Origin: Clitopilus passeckerianus
Taxonomy: Eukaryota; Basidiomycota; Agaricomycetes; Agaricales; Entolomataceae
Reading direction: 5' to 3'
Length of the DNA stretch: 64,000 nt
NCBI GenBank assembly: GCA_944990035.1
Contig: CALYLX010000112.1
Span: forward strand, 1,488,001 to 1,552,000
The position numbers and the translations under genes were made by a program. Of this stretch, positions 24,260-34,412 are shown piece by piece; position 1 is the stretch's first letter, and every line of letters starts with the position of its first letter. The notes under the pieces were generated by a model, which saw only the letters and a program-made list of their open reading frames with translations, was not told the DNA's origin and ran no database searches.

Positions 24260-26702
24260 ATGTCTTCACAAAAACAAAAGAAAAAGACAAAAGCGCCGAC
24301 GGGGAGGCCTGTGTCTACATCAGCAATCTCACAGCCTAGTGTGGAGGATACATCGCAATTGACGAGCCTGAGCTCATTCTCCCCGGATGGGAACCACTTT
24401 GCGTTTCTCTCGTTGGCGGTGGACAAGCATCGGCTGAGGGTGTACAGCACGTCTTCTGGACAATCTGTGGCGGAGCACACAGTTGAGAATGCGAGGGTAT
24501 CCGCGATTTCTTGGAGTCGGTTCCATTCATCTCCAGGTGCACCAGGAGACAACGATACGTCTAGCTCACCCAGCAAGAAGAGGAGGAGAAAGAAGGACGC
24601 TGCTGCTGCGTCTGAAGGGGGAGAACCCCAAGAGAAGTCTCCAACAATCGAGGTCGTTCTTCTAGGTCTATCAGATGGCACAGTCCTCATCTTTTCACCC
24701 TCACATGGCCGAATCCTCCGTACCCTCACCCACTCGTCAAGTTCATCCCCCATCCTCTCCCTCGCCACCGTCTCCAAACCCGACGGTACATCCTTGCTCT
24801 GGACATCCAGCGCAGACGGAACCCTCCGATTTTGGGACACACTCAAAAACGAACTCCTAGGCAGCTCGAAAACCGAGGACAGGATCCCATATACATTCCT
24901 CACCCAATGGCCCTCGAATGAAGACGACAGAATAGACGTCCTAGCGGCACACCACTCCATCCGTCTTCTATCTAGCCCCGCCGAAGAAGATCCGTCGTCA
25001 ACAAAACCAACAACAAGCGCAACGTTCACCGGACACGCTTCCCCCATCCGTCAACTAGCATGGGACACCTCAAAACCGCACCCAACGCGGTTCGTCTCAC
25101 TCGCCGAAACCGACAGGTTCTGTTACATCTGGGAGACACCCGACTCTGCGTCCTCTTCAAGCGAAGGCAGAATCATTGCAAGCATCCCACTCGATTCCGA
25201 CGCTCGCAGCCTCGCATTCGCAGCGTCCAACAGCTCAGGCAGTAACCAAAAACAAACCCTCCTCACTCTCTCTGCCTCTGGGAAACTCTCAATATTCCCC
25301 GTACCGGCTGACATTTCCCCGTCCAAATCATCCGCGAAATCATCCCCTACAAAACTGCCTACGTTACTTTCGAGGTCGATTATTGTCACTTCTGCGAAAG
25401 CGGCGGCTGCGGCGGGTAAGATCGTCAATGCGGCTTTCGTGGAGGGGAGTGAGGGCAAGGTGAGGATTGCGAGGATCGTAGGTGGGATAAGGCCCGCGTT
25501 TGATTTGGTCGGCTACCTCGATGCCGCAAGTGGGGAGTGGGTGAAGGAGGTAGTAGTCGAGGATGCTGGAGCTGTCGTGGGCGTTGAAGGTGGTTCAGTA
25601 AGTATTGAGCTTTAAAGTGAAGAACCATATGCTGATTCTTGTCTAGACACTTCCGGTGCAGAGATACACTGAAGCCAACAACGTAGCTATCTCTTCCGGT
25701 GCGACGCTCGCGCACGACGCAGAGATGGACGACGCCGCAGAGCAAGATCTAAACGGCGCTCTAGACGTCGACCTGGCCGAACTCAGCCTCGGACAGCGAT
25801 TGACCGCCTTATCCGGTGAAGCAGCCCTCCCTGCCTCCTCCGACGAGTCAGATTCAGACCACCCAAAACGCACTAAGAAAACAACAGGCGGTGTAACTCC
25901 TGTCCCAGCGAACTCACTAACACGAACTCTAATCCAAGCTCTCCACTCCTCCGACACGCGCCTGCTCGAAACCTGTCTGGCACATACAGATCCGAACCTC
26001 ATCCTCACCACCGTCCGACGTCTGCCCTCCCAACTCAGCATCCCCCTCATCCAAGCCTGCGTCGAGCGTCTCGGCAGGGGCAAACGCGGTGCACAAACCA
26101 AAGGCCGCGGCGGGGCCGGTGCTTCCGCCCAACGCGGTATGGGCCTAGTCCGCTGGGTCCGGTGTGTACTGGTCGTGCACAGCGGGTTCTTGATGACGAT
26201 ACCGGATCTGGTAGCGAGGCTGGCGGCGTTGCATGGAACGTTGACGAGAAGGATGGAGTTGCAGGAGTCGTTGCTGGGTCTGGCGGGACGGTTGGATATG
26301 GTGCTTGCGCAGATTGAGTTGAGGGGGGATATGGCGGGTGGGCCTGCTGTGAATGTGGGGAGGGAAGGTGGGAAGAGGGTGCGGGGGCAGAGGAATAAGG
26401 CGGCGAAGAAGGTTGTTAGGTATGTTGAGGGCGAGAGTGAGAGTAGTGAGGACGAGGATGGGATGGAGGTAGAGGTAGAGAGGGACGAAGATGAGGAGGG
26501 CAGCGTGGAGGATGTTGAGTTGGGTGGCGTGTCGGATAGTTCGTTGCCTGAGATGGACGAAGATGAAGATGAAGACGAGGAAGATGAGGATGCATTTAGT
26601 GATGAGGATGAAGACGATGAGGAAGGCGTCACGATGAATGGGTTCATTGACGACGAAGCGGAAGAGTACAGCGAGGACGAAGACGACGAGAGCGATGAAT
26701 AG
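24260..26702 (+). CDS. UTP5: UTP5/WDR43 small-subunit processome protein (t-UTP)
   Basis: Nucleolar WD-repeat protein of the UtpA (t-UTP) subcomplex, needed for pre-rRNA transcription and 18S maturation. N-terminal half: a beta-propeller with blades such as FSPDGNHFAFLSL, LLWTSSADGTLRFWD and FTGHASPIRQLAWD, interrupted by a basic KKRRRKK loop. One intron (about 25597-25645) joins GGS to TLPVQRYTEA. The C-terminal half carries the Utp12 domain (LTRTLIQALHSSDTRLLE; LVRWVRCVLVVHSGFL) and an acidic tail of more than 60 residues. The stop at 26702 lies 47 bp from the stop of the convergent Fpg gene. UTP5 is favoured over other Utp12-domain proteins by size and layout (about 800 aa). Confidence 0.78.
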
Positions 26703-26749
26703 AGAAATGCGTAGCCTGTTATTACAATTTATTACATGCTCTAGATCTA

Positions 26750-27898
26750 TTACTCAATCTTCTTTCCTCTCTTTCGCTTTACCGTCTTTTGCACCTTTGC
26801 CTTTCGCTTCTTGCCCGCCATCTCCGCCTCTACATCGCTCAGATTTGTCAAGTCACTCTCTTCATCTCCATCCTTTTCCTTCTCGACCTTGACCTTGCTG
26901 CTTCCTGTAAGATGCTGCAACTCGGTAACATAAGCTGACGTCCGTCCACCGACGGTGATCCACTTGATCGTGGCCTGTTCTCCTGAGGGCAACTTGAGTG
27001 AATCCTTCTTCTCTCCCTTCTTCCCCTTTCCCCATCTATGCTTGAACAACCAGTGTTCCGGAAACTTGCTGCTATCGGCATTCACCTTGACAGCGATTTT
27101 ACAGACATCTTGTGTTTGGTGGTGTAAAGCCTGCAACTGGTCCTCGGAGAGTGAATTTGCTTTCTGCTCGGGATGTATACGAGCGTTGTAGAGAATCTCG
27201 TCGGCTACCCAGTTGCCTACGCCTGCGGAGAAGGATTGATCGAGGAGGAGAGCTTTGATGGGGCAGGAGCGTTTGAGGACTTGGGTGGTGAATGAGGCTA
27301 GAGTGGGCATGCACAGGATTGGGTCAAAGCCGAGCTCGGAGATGGGTGGGGAGGTGAGTGGAGTATCACGAAGACGGACGCGACCTAGACGACGAGCATC
27401 ACAGAAAGCGAGTTGGGCGTGCTCAGCAGTTGGATTCTTTGGATCTGAGAGGTGTATGATGAACTTCCAGAAACGAGGAGGCCATTCTGTTGGCGAGGCG
27501 TTCTTTGGGGCAGACTTGTAGTAATATTCGACTTGTCCTTTCACTTGGACCATGCCAGTCATTCCAAAGTGAAGCACTGGCTTACGACCATTTCCGTCTA
27601 GATCGATGTAGAAGCATTTTCCATATCTATGTGCGCCTAGAACAGTTCTTCCCTTCAATTCATCTGCCTTTGAGACTATTAGAACAAGTTTTCCAGTAAA
27701 AGTCGTCAAACTTACGAATTCTTGATTTGAAATTCCGTCAAAGACAATGGTATCTTCTTTCGTTTCCACTGATTCGATCTTTTTGCCTTTTGCTGCGTCA
27801 TTGACTATGCCAGTAGCCTTCTCTACCTCTATGCCAAGCTGTCAAATTGTTTGATTCGTCATGATGTGGATATATGGCTCACCTGGTAGTTCTGGCAT
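26750..27898 (-). CDS. Formamidopyrimidine-DNA glycosylase (Fpg/Nei family)
   Basis: Base-excision repair glycosylase/AP lyase acting on oxidised bases. The first exon is only MPELP, giving the catalytic N-terminal proline (Pro2) and, after splicing, Glu (PEVEKATG). Further motifs: GAHRYGKCFYIDL, LHFGMTGMV, DARRLGRVRL, LLLDQSFSAGVGNWVADEILYNARIHP (helix-two-turn-helix; quoted only as a family landmark at about 27170-27250) and the zincless-finger end TIKWITVGGRTSAYV, as in plant and fungal enzymes. There are no CxxC pairs. It ends in a Lys-rich tail (about 26753-26830), probably a nuclear signal. Introns: one after MPELP and one within the early NQEF/ADEL junction. It shares a 134-bp divergent promoter with the CsbD-like gene. 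Confidence 0.9.
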
Positions 27899-27944
27899 GG
27901 AACAAGTGACGTTGCACGCGCTGATGTCATCTTTTCGTCAATAA

Positions 27945-27977
27945 ACGCGTCGCGTCAATACGCGTCCACTATATATA
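27945..27977. promoter_or_regulatory. Two ACGCGT (MCB-like) boxes and a TATA box between Fpg and CsbD genes
   Basis: ACGCGT occurs at 27945-27950 and 27960-27965. A tatatata at 27970-27977 is about 55 bp before the CsbD start. In fungi ACGCGT is the MBF/DSC1 site of G1/S genes, including DNA repair genes. Which of the two flanking genes it would serve is not decided by the sequence. Confidence 0.45.
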
Positions 27978-28032
27978 CCAGCTAATTAATCCTCAAAATC
28001 TTCACTAAACAGCACATCTAATCTCATACAAC

Positions 28033-28446
28033 ATGTCTTCTGATCCAAGGTTCGCACCTCTCTCCTTTCTTCCGTAATTTTTTTCCAAACTCACCCCACC
28101 TCAGCAAAACTTCCGGCCAATTCCACTCCACCAAGGGTAACGTCGTCGAGGGCCTTGGCAACGTTACTGGTGCCACCTCCTGGCAGCAATCTGGCAAGCA
28201 AGAGCATGCTCAAGGAGAGGGCGAGTACAAGGCTGCCCAAGCACAGGGCTATGCCGAGGGTACCAAGGACCGCATTGGCGGCAAGAAGGACAAGGTCGTC
28301 GGTGCCGTCACTGGTGATCGCTCCCAAGAGACTCAGGGTGGGTTATCTCTCGTACTACGAGGGAATCACTGAAATTGAACGTGCTTATAGGTAATCTCCG
28401 CCGTGACAAAGGCGAGGCTCAACAGGATATCAACAGGAACGTCTAA
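28033..28446 (+). CDS. CsbD-like small stress protein
   Basis: Small hydrophilic protein of the CsbD-like family (about 100 aa), associated in bacteria and fungi with general stress; the biochemical role is unknown. The three exons give MSSDPSKTSGQFHSTKGN, VVEGLGNVTG, GYAEGTKDRIGGKKDKVVG and a C-terminal NLRRDKGEAQQD. The repeated G-x-K/D motifs and the length fit the family. Two short introns (from about 28050 and about 28337). The strong TATA element upstream fits an inducible gene. Confidence 0.85.
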
Positions 28447-29178
28447 TTCTCCCGGGTTATAATAACGATGAATTCGGAATTGTGTCAATACAATGTACAA
28501 TGAAATCGAATGTATGAACAATTGTCGGATCCTGAGCCAAGGACTGTGAGAGGGAGGTCAAATTACACTCCCCCATAAATAATATTCGGGAGTCCAGAAT
28601 CAGACAGTGAGGAATTTCCAAGTCCACATCGTCATCGAAGTACTGGAGTATTGGGCGGCGTCGGAGGTGGTGTTGTAGTAGCCACTGGTTTACGCTTCTG
28701 AGTTCTCGACGCTTTTAGCGCCGCCGTGAGTTGAAGCGGGAGGTTTCCGGTTGTTATTCCGGTGGTCGATGCTTGTTCACGATGAGGCATGTTTGTTATT
28801 TGTCTTTCTATCGGAGGGTTGAAGACAGGAAAGGACGTCGGGGCTTTCTGGAAGTAAAACTCGGATATAAGGCTGGTTAAATACCATATTAAGAGAGTGA
28901 GTGCTGTGCCAGGCGTTATCTCCGGGTTCGTGTGCAGGCAGAGTCCTTGTTCTCGGTTTAGGCGCTCAATACCAGGTGTGAGCTATTTGGTGTGTACCTA
29001 CAGCCACATTTTGCATAGAGTTTGTGCGGTAGTTTGATCCTGTGCTCAAAGGCGATCGGGAGATGTTTTAATGATGAGTGGCGCATATGCTGCCACTCGT
29101 GGTGATAGGGCGTTAAACTGACTTCAATCACGGTATCGAGCAAGAATAATTGCGTCTACGATGAGATAATACATAAAA
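28447..29178. other. Intergenic region with a weak small ORF
   Basis: About 730 bp between the CsbD-like and F-box-like genes. It contains one small Pro/Thr-rich frame (28632-28790, minus, listed separately). Nothing else was recognised. Confidence 0.4.
28632..28790 (-). CDS. Possible small protein, 52 aa, Thr/Pro-rich C-terminus
   Basis: An uninterrupted frame from ATG at 28790 to TGA at 28632. It starts MPHREQASTTGITTGN and ends TTTPPPTPPNTPVLR. I do not recognise it. Compositional bias makes it look protein-like, but chance is possible at this length. Confidence 0.25.
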   Translation of the reverse strand: MPHREQASTTGITTGNLPLQLTAALKASRTQKRKPVATTTPPPTPPNTPVLR

Positions 29179-30548
29179 TCAAGCTATGATAACGCTCAAT
29201 GTTTCCTCCTGATAATCCGGTGGCCTACAGCAAGCGGGCTGCCTTTGAACCTCTGCAGCATCTATCTCGTTTATGGGTACCTGAACTACCTTCGTGGAAA
29301 ACTTCCCTGACTCCTTGAACGTGGTAAAAAATCCCTCCATGAGCTGTAAGATGTCCTTCTTTACGCCCGGTTCTAGCTCCCCATGATTCTGCGTAACGCA
29401 AAAGACCTCCAGGGTGAGATGAACGGAAGGTAAAGATTGCTGTCGGCGGTGTCCATCTTCATCCTCACCACCTGAGAGGTCGACCAGACGACGTTCCAGT
29501 GTTGACCACTCTGATTCGTCGAAGGTAAAGTACGGTGATAGATCCCGACCGTTCATTTCGAATTGAAGTTCTTGGAAAGAGTCAGAGTTGATCGTTTCGC
29601 ACAAGGCGAGGAGCCATTTGAGATTTTCCAGGTGGCAGCCGACGTTGAGTGAGCGAAGGTGGGTGTTTTTTGCTAACGATATCTGTGGCTGTTGGGCTAC
29701 AGTATATAGGTTCTGTTTAATGCTCCTTTTCGTTGAGGTATCAGAATAAAGACTCACAATGAGGGTTCCTCCGCAATGCGAATCCAGCTTCCAGAGTAAG
29801 CTCCGATAGGGTTGGGCCAACGTGTTTATCAACCCATCAAAATGAGTTAACCATTCAAGGCGCACGGCTCGAAGATGCAAGGTGGTAAGCTGGAAAGAAG
29901 GTTGTTGGAATATGTCCAAGTATCGTTCATGGGTTCCTGAATTGTTTTTGAGAACAAGCCGACGGAGATTGGGAGGCTTGAACTCTGCGAGTGCCGATTC
30001 ACTTAGAAGGCCTCTCTTGACGAGCAAGTTTTCTAACGCGAGTTCCTGAAGGAAGGGGAACTCGGATAAGAACTCAACGAACCCATTTAGCTCTAAAAGC
30101 GCGTCCTGATCAGATTCAGGTGCTTGATATTGTTGACAGCCATGATCGAGGAGAGCATAGACGGGGCTAGGTCGTACCAGGTGAAGCAGCGGAGTGTGAG
30201 GGTATGTAGGCTTCGAAACACCTTGCCCAACTTGTGCGCTAATAATCTGTGAAGCGGACGGATACCTTCAACCTCAGGCATGCGCCCTCGCGCGTCCTCG
30301 AATCGCTTCCACGCATGCAAGTCTAGGATCCGACCATATGGCCCCAAAGTGAAGCTGGGGCTGGTGATCATGTCCATGTCCCAGGTGTCAGCGACGATAA
30401 TCTGGACTGAGTAATATGATAGGAGGCTTTGTCGGGAGAGGTGCCTCCATCTTCGGCAGACGAACGCGGCTTCGAGGAGGGCTTTGGTGTCGGGAGCTAG
30501 GTGACTTATGATGTGCTCGTGAAACTCAGAGGGGAGTGTTTCTGCCAT
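29179..30548 (-). CDS. F-box-like domain protein (one frame break)
   Basis: Belongs to the large Agaricomycete family of F-box-like/LRR proteins, putative substrate adaptors of SCF ubiquitin ligases. The start at 30548 gives MAETLPSEFHEHIISHLAPD, an F-box-like start with VCRRWRHLSR. LRR-like segments follow (LHTLTLRCFTWYDLAPSML; FPFLQELALENLL; FKPPNLRRLVLKN). The C-terminal motif is GRDLSPYFTFDESEWSTLE. The frame breaks near 30100-30125: NIKHLNL is in one frame and DALLELNGFVEFL continues in another, with no plausible GT-AG intron between. It is either a young pseudogene or a one-base sequence error. About 430 aa if continuous. Confidence 0.65.
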
Positions 30549-30802
30549 CGTGGATGGCTAAAGCCGCTACGGCTGGTTGGGGGCATTCTCTTGATAGTTA
30601 CGATGCTTATAAGTCGTTGAGTACCCCTACCTCCTATATAGTTTACAGACAAGAATGGGACATGTGGCCAGGTTCTGTTTGGAGACTAACATGTGGCTAT
30701 GCAATCTGTGTCTTGGTTCAGCTCGCCGAATCACCCGAAGCGCTTTGAAATTCTTTGCCACTCAAAGACTACTCCCTTGCGTCCGTATTGGTATTCAAGG
30801 AT

Positions 30803-31520
30803 TCAATCGGCTGAATACACGCCCAGGAAACTTGCGAATGATATCAAATGATGGAATTTGAAAGGATTGAGATGAGGGAGCAAGGATCTGTCTAACGAGA
30901 AGCCATGGATGTCAACGTTTTTCATCTTCAGTTCTTCAAGAAAGGGACACTCAAAGTCAGATGAAGTGAAGGTAAGAATCGCCGCTCGTCCCGAATTGAG
31001 AGGTCGATGAGAAGTGCTTCGAGTGCTTGCCACTCTGGTTGGTCGAAATCAAAGTAAGGTGTGAAGTCCCGACCATGTCCCGAGACAGGTGCGTGATTTT
31101 TGTGGCGGCTGCGAGTTCGGACAGTAAATATGGTGCCAGGGAGTACCAGTAAAAGCAGCGCAAATTAAGTGTATGCAACCGTAGGAGCGCTTCCGTCAGG
31201 TCGTGAATGTGATCTGCTATCAGCTCCTGAACTCCTTCAATATCGTATGGCCAGAAGTGCATGTCGTTCCACCCATGCAAGTTTAGGATGCGAGCGTGAG
31301 GCCCGAATGTGAAGCCGCACTCCGTATAAAGCTCCATACCCCGAGCATTACCAACTGTGACCCTAACTGGTTTGTATGAATGGAGGATGTGGCGCGAGAT
31401 ATCTCTCCATCTTCTGCAAACCAACGCAACATTGGCGAGAGCTTTGCTGTCGGGGGCTAGATCTTGTACGACATGGTCCTGGAGTTCAACAGGGAATTCT
31501 GCCACCATGGTGACTTTCAA
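30803..31520 (-). pseudogene. Rearranged F-box-like paralogue
   Basis: Paralogue of the neighbouring F-box-like gene on the same strand. The start MVAEFPVELQDHVVQDLAPDS, VCRRWRDISR and LHTLNLRCFYWYSLAPYLL aligns with the neighbour's N-terminus. It then jumps, out of frame, to GHGRDFTPYFDFDQPEW, which in the neighbour is near the C-terminus. It jumps again to CPFLEELKMKNVDIHGF, which corresponds to the middle LRR of the neighbour. So the order is N-term, C-term, middle, with frame changes at both joins. A functional product is unlikely. It is followed by a short tail ending at 30803. Confidence 0.6.
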
Positions 31521-31831
31521 GTCGATGTCAAGGCTGAATGAGAATTTTCATGGTCTTAAGAAAGAATTGAGGTGCCACTCTTCCTGGATGTCTTGGTGTT
31601 CATCGCGGTCACCTGCAAGAAAGTGCGACATTGTGGCTGTGTGAGGAACCGGAAGCTTTCTGATCATTCGTCGTATTTCTAAATCCATTCCGCCAAAGTA
31701 GCCCCATTGGTCTTGAAGACTCTCCAAAGTTCTTGGCCATGCGGACCCGTCATCGTCCTGACTCCCTGGTTCATGACAATACCAGCTTCACGCTTTGAAA
31801 GGCTTTTCTAATACCTAATTCTGGGCTGGCG
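31521..31831. other. Intergenic region, F-box pseudogene / MFS transporter
   Basis: About 310 bp between divergent features. No recognisable element. Confidence 0.3.
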
Positions 31832-34017
31832 ATGTTGTCCTTGAAGAATGTTCTCCGCGAACATCGCGCAGGTTCTGACAAACGACCTATGGGTCTGGTC
31901 TGGCGATCGTCGTATTGGTTCGTCACATTCGTTGTGGGCTTAGGTATGTCCTGAATTGGGAAAAGAAAAATTGAAATATTGGATGCTCATGTGTGAACCG
32001 TCACAGGCATAGCCGTTGATCTTCTGGTGTATTCTGTTATTATCCCTGTTATGCCTTTCCGGCTGCAAACCCTGGGATATGCCAACGTTTCCTCCCTTTC
32101 TGGCTGGCTTCTCTTCGCATTCGTAGGTCTTTCCAAATATATCAATCACGACTTGACTCACCTCTTTAATAGTCAGCTGGATTGGTCTTCAGTACGCCGC
32201 TAAACTTCTTCATCTCAGAACAGCCCCTCTGATGTCAATCACAAGCAACCATCCCGGTCGCCGTGTTTTCCGAAAAATACAATGCTAGAAGATTGCCTCT
32301 GGTCATAGGCTTGATTGTTCTGATTGGGAGCCAAATCATGCTCTCTGAAGGTAGAATCTACCCCTTACTCTGCCTCGCCCGGGTTCTTCAAGGGGTGGGG
32401 TCCGCTATGGTTTGGGTTGTCGGCCTGGCACTCCTGTAAGAGAAAACCTTCTTTTCACATGCTTCATTATTCCTGACTGACTATGAGCAGATGTGATTCC
32501 TGCCCTGAGCAAATAATCGGAAGTGAGAATCCTCAGGCCACTTTCTGTTTCGCATCTGACCCGTGTAAACAGGGCAACTTGGCATTGCTATGACTGGGTT
32601 GACTGTTGGGTGAGCCCTCTTTTTTTTTTCAGATAATTTGAGGTGCTGAATTTTCACAGGCAAGTCGTCGGACCACCAACTGGTGGTGCCCTTTACTCCC
32701 GCTTTGGCTTCCGCGGTCCAGTGTATTTTGGACTGATCGTTACCTTGGTGGACCTCGTCGGACGGCTACTGGTTATCGAACGGCATGAAGCCCTGAAATG
32801 GGGCGTCGACCCTGCTAACCTACCGGAATCCGAGAAGGACACAACTCCCAGTGATGGAGAGAAGTCAGATCACACTAAGGGTAACGGCAGCAGCACTGTG
32901 GAAGCCAATAGTAACGGCAACAGTTCGAATGGTCCTGAATCCGCAGCCACCGTAGAACAAGTTGGCGAAGAAGACACCAAGACGGCCCCTGTGCAGCAGT
33001 TCGAGGTCCAAGAATCTCAAAATCAAGCCTCGGAGAGTACTCCGGAGCAAACGGGGCCACATGTCAAGCCTTTGCCGTTACTCTCGGTACTCATGAAACT
33101 CCTGAAATCCCCTCGGGCGATGGTGGCTTTCATTCTTTCTCTAGTATACGGGTAGGCTTCTTAGGTTTTTCCTGATTCTTAGGATGCCGTTCTGATTCAC
33201 ACCCAATAGGATCGTCCTTGGCACACAAGAGCCTACCATACCTTTGCAGCTTGAGAAGGTTTGGGGCCTCGACTCTGCCAAAGTTGGTCTGGTATTTTTG
33301 GCTGCGGTTGTACCTACCATAATCTGTGCGTGCAGATGCCTGTCTATTTCCGCTATCAATTCTTGACCGGAATGTGTAGCGTCTGTGGCAACTGGACACT
33401 TGACCGACCGAATTGGTAGTGAATGGGTCGCCTTCGTCAGCATGATTCTGTCGCTCCCTTGGTGGACCATCATGCTAATCGAGGGGCATTTGGCATTGTT
33501 CATTATATCTTACGCTTTGGCTAGTGAGTTGGGTTTCGTGTACTCTTTTCTGACCGTCAACTGATGTCCCCAGCCTTCTTCACATTCGGCCTGATATCAC
33601 CGGTCACGGCTGAGTTGGCCGCTGTATCGCGAAGTATCAATGGTGTAGGCTGTAAGTCAATCCTATCAAGATTTGGGCGTAACGCTCATGATTTGACCTA
33701 GACGCCCATGTGTATGGAGCATTCAATCTTGCGTTTGGACTGGGCTCAGCCATTGGGCCTGTCATTGGTGGACCGGTAAGCAAGGATCATCGATGCGTGC
33801 TGTCCATATCTTGATGATTCGGGAACAGATATTTGACCATGTCAAGAGGGGCTGGCTGGTGATATGCCTGCTCTGCACTGGATCTCTGTTCCTTTCACTA
33901 TTTTTGTCTTTCTTCGCATTAGGCTCTAATCCACTGGCTAAGCGCCTACGATTGGTTCTAACGAAACGAGGTGACCGCCATCCACCCCCTAGAATACAGA
34001 CCGCAGATACATCATAG
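31832..34017 (+). CDS. MFS transporter, drug:H+ antiporter (DHA1)-like
   Basis: Twelve-helix plasma- or vacuolar-membrane exporter of the major facilitator superfamily, similar to fungal multidrug/vesicular-amine-type carriers. The start at 31832 gives MLSLKNVLREHRAGSDK. TM1 has GLGIAVDLLVYSVIIPVMP, and the loop 2-3 region reads FSEKYNARRLP. An antiporter-like GQVVGPPTGGALYSRFG (motif C region) is joined across three small exons (about 32400-32700). A Ser/Asn/Glu-rich cytoplasmic loop lies between TM6 and TM7 (about 32800-33060). Later come GHLTDRIGS (motif A repeat) and GLGSAIGPVIGGP. It ends with a basic tail. All introns are GT-AG and no frame break was found. The substrate is not predictable. 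Confidence 0.83.
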
Positions 34018-34412
34018 AATGAGTCATTGTTATAGTATTAGAGTTTCCAAAAACAACCCTGCTCACGAAGCTTCCGCTACGATTCTTTCGATAAGATATG
34101 CACAGCCACCACATTGGACACCGGCGGATCTTCGCAAAACAAACATCATCAACTCAAGGGGGTCACCCTCACAACAAACTGCCAAAGCCGTCCCTTTCAC
34201 CGACGACCATCTCAGGCCGTGGCATAGTTTGCACGCTGTCTTATCGCTCGACAGAACTGTAGGACTGGAGAAGGCTCAAGGCGCATGAAGTTCAGGTTCT
34301 TGTTTGGTAGGATACACAAAGAATGTGAGTTATATAAAGGGTTCATGCCACTGAAGCGCCGTTCTCACTCCCTTTGTGCCATTTTCCTCTGTTCAACAGA
34401 TTATTTATTAAC
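34018..34412. other. Intergenic region
   Basis: About 395 bp between two genes on the same strand. A ttatataaagg TATA-like element lies near 34330, about 80 bp before the next start. Nothing else was seen. Confidence 0.35.

Noticed and set aside
24100..25047. 315-codon minus-strand open frame
   Set aside because: It is the antisense shadow of the UTP5 coding exon, which has clear WD-repeat motifs.
25643..26647. 334-codon minus-strand frame starting with a poly-Ser run
   Set aside because: Antisense shadow of the acidic tail of UTP5; the Ser run is simply the complement of Glu/Asp codons.
28155..28394. Open frames on both strands over the CsbD-like gene
   Set aside because: Out-of-frame shadows; only the spliced frame gives the CsbD motifs.
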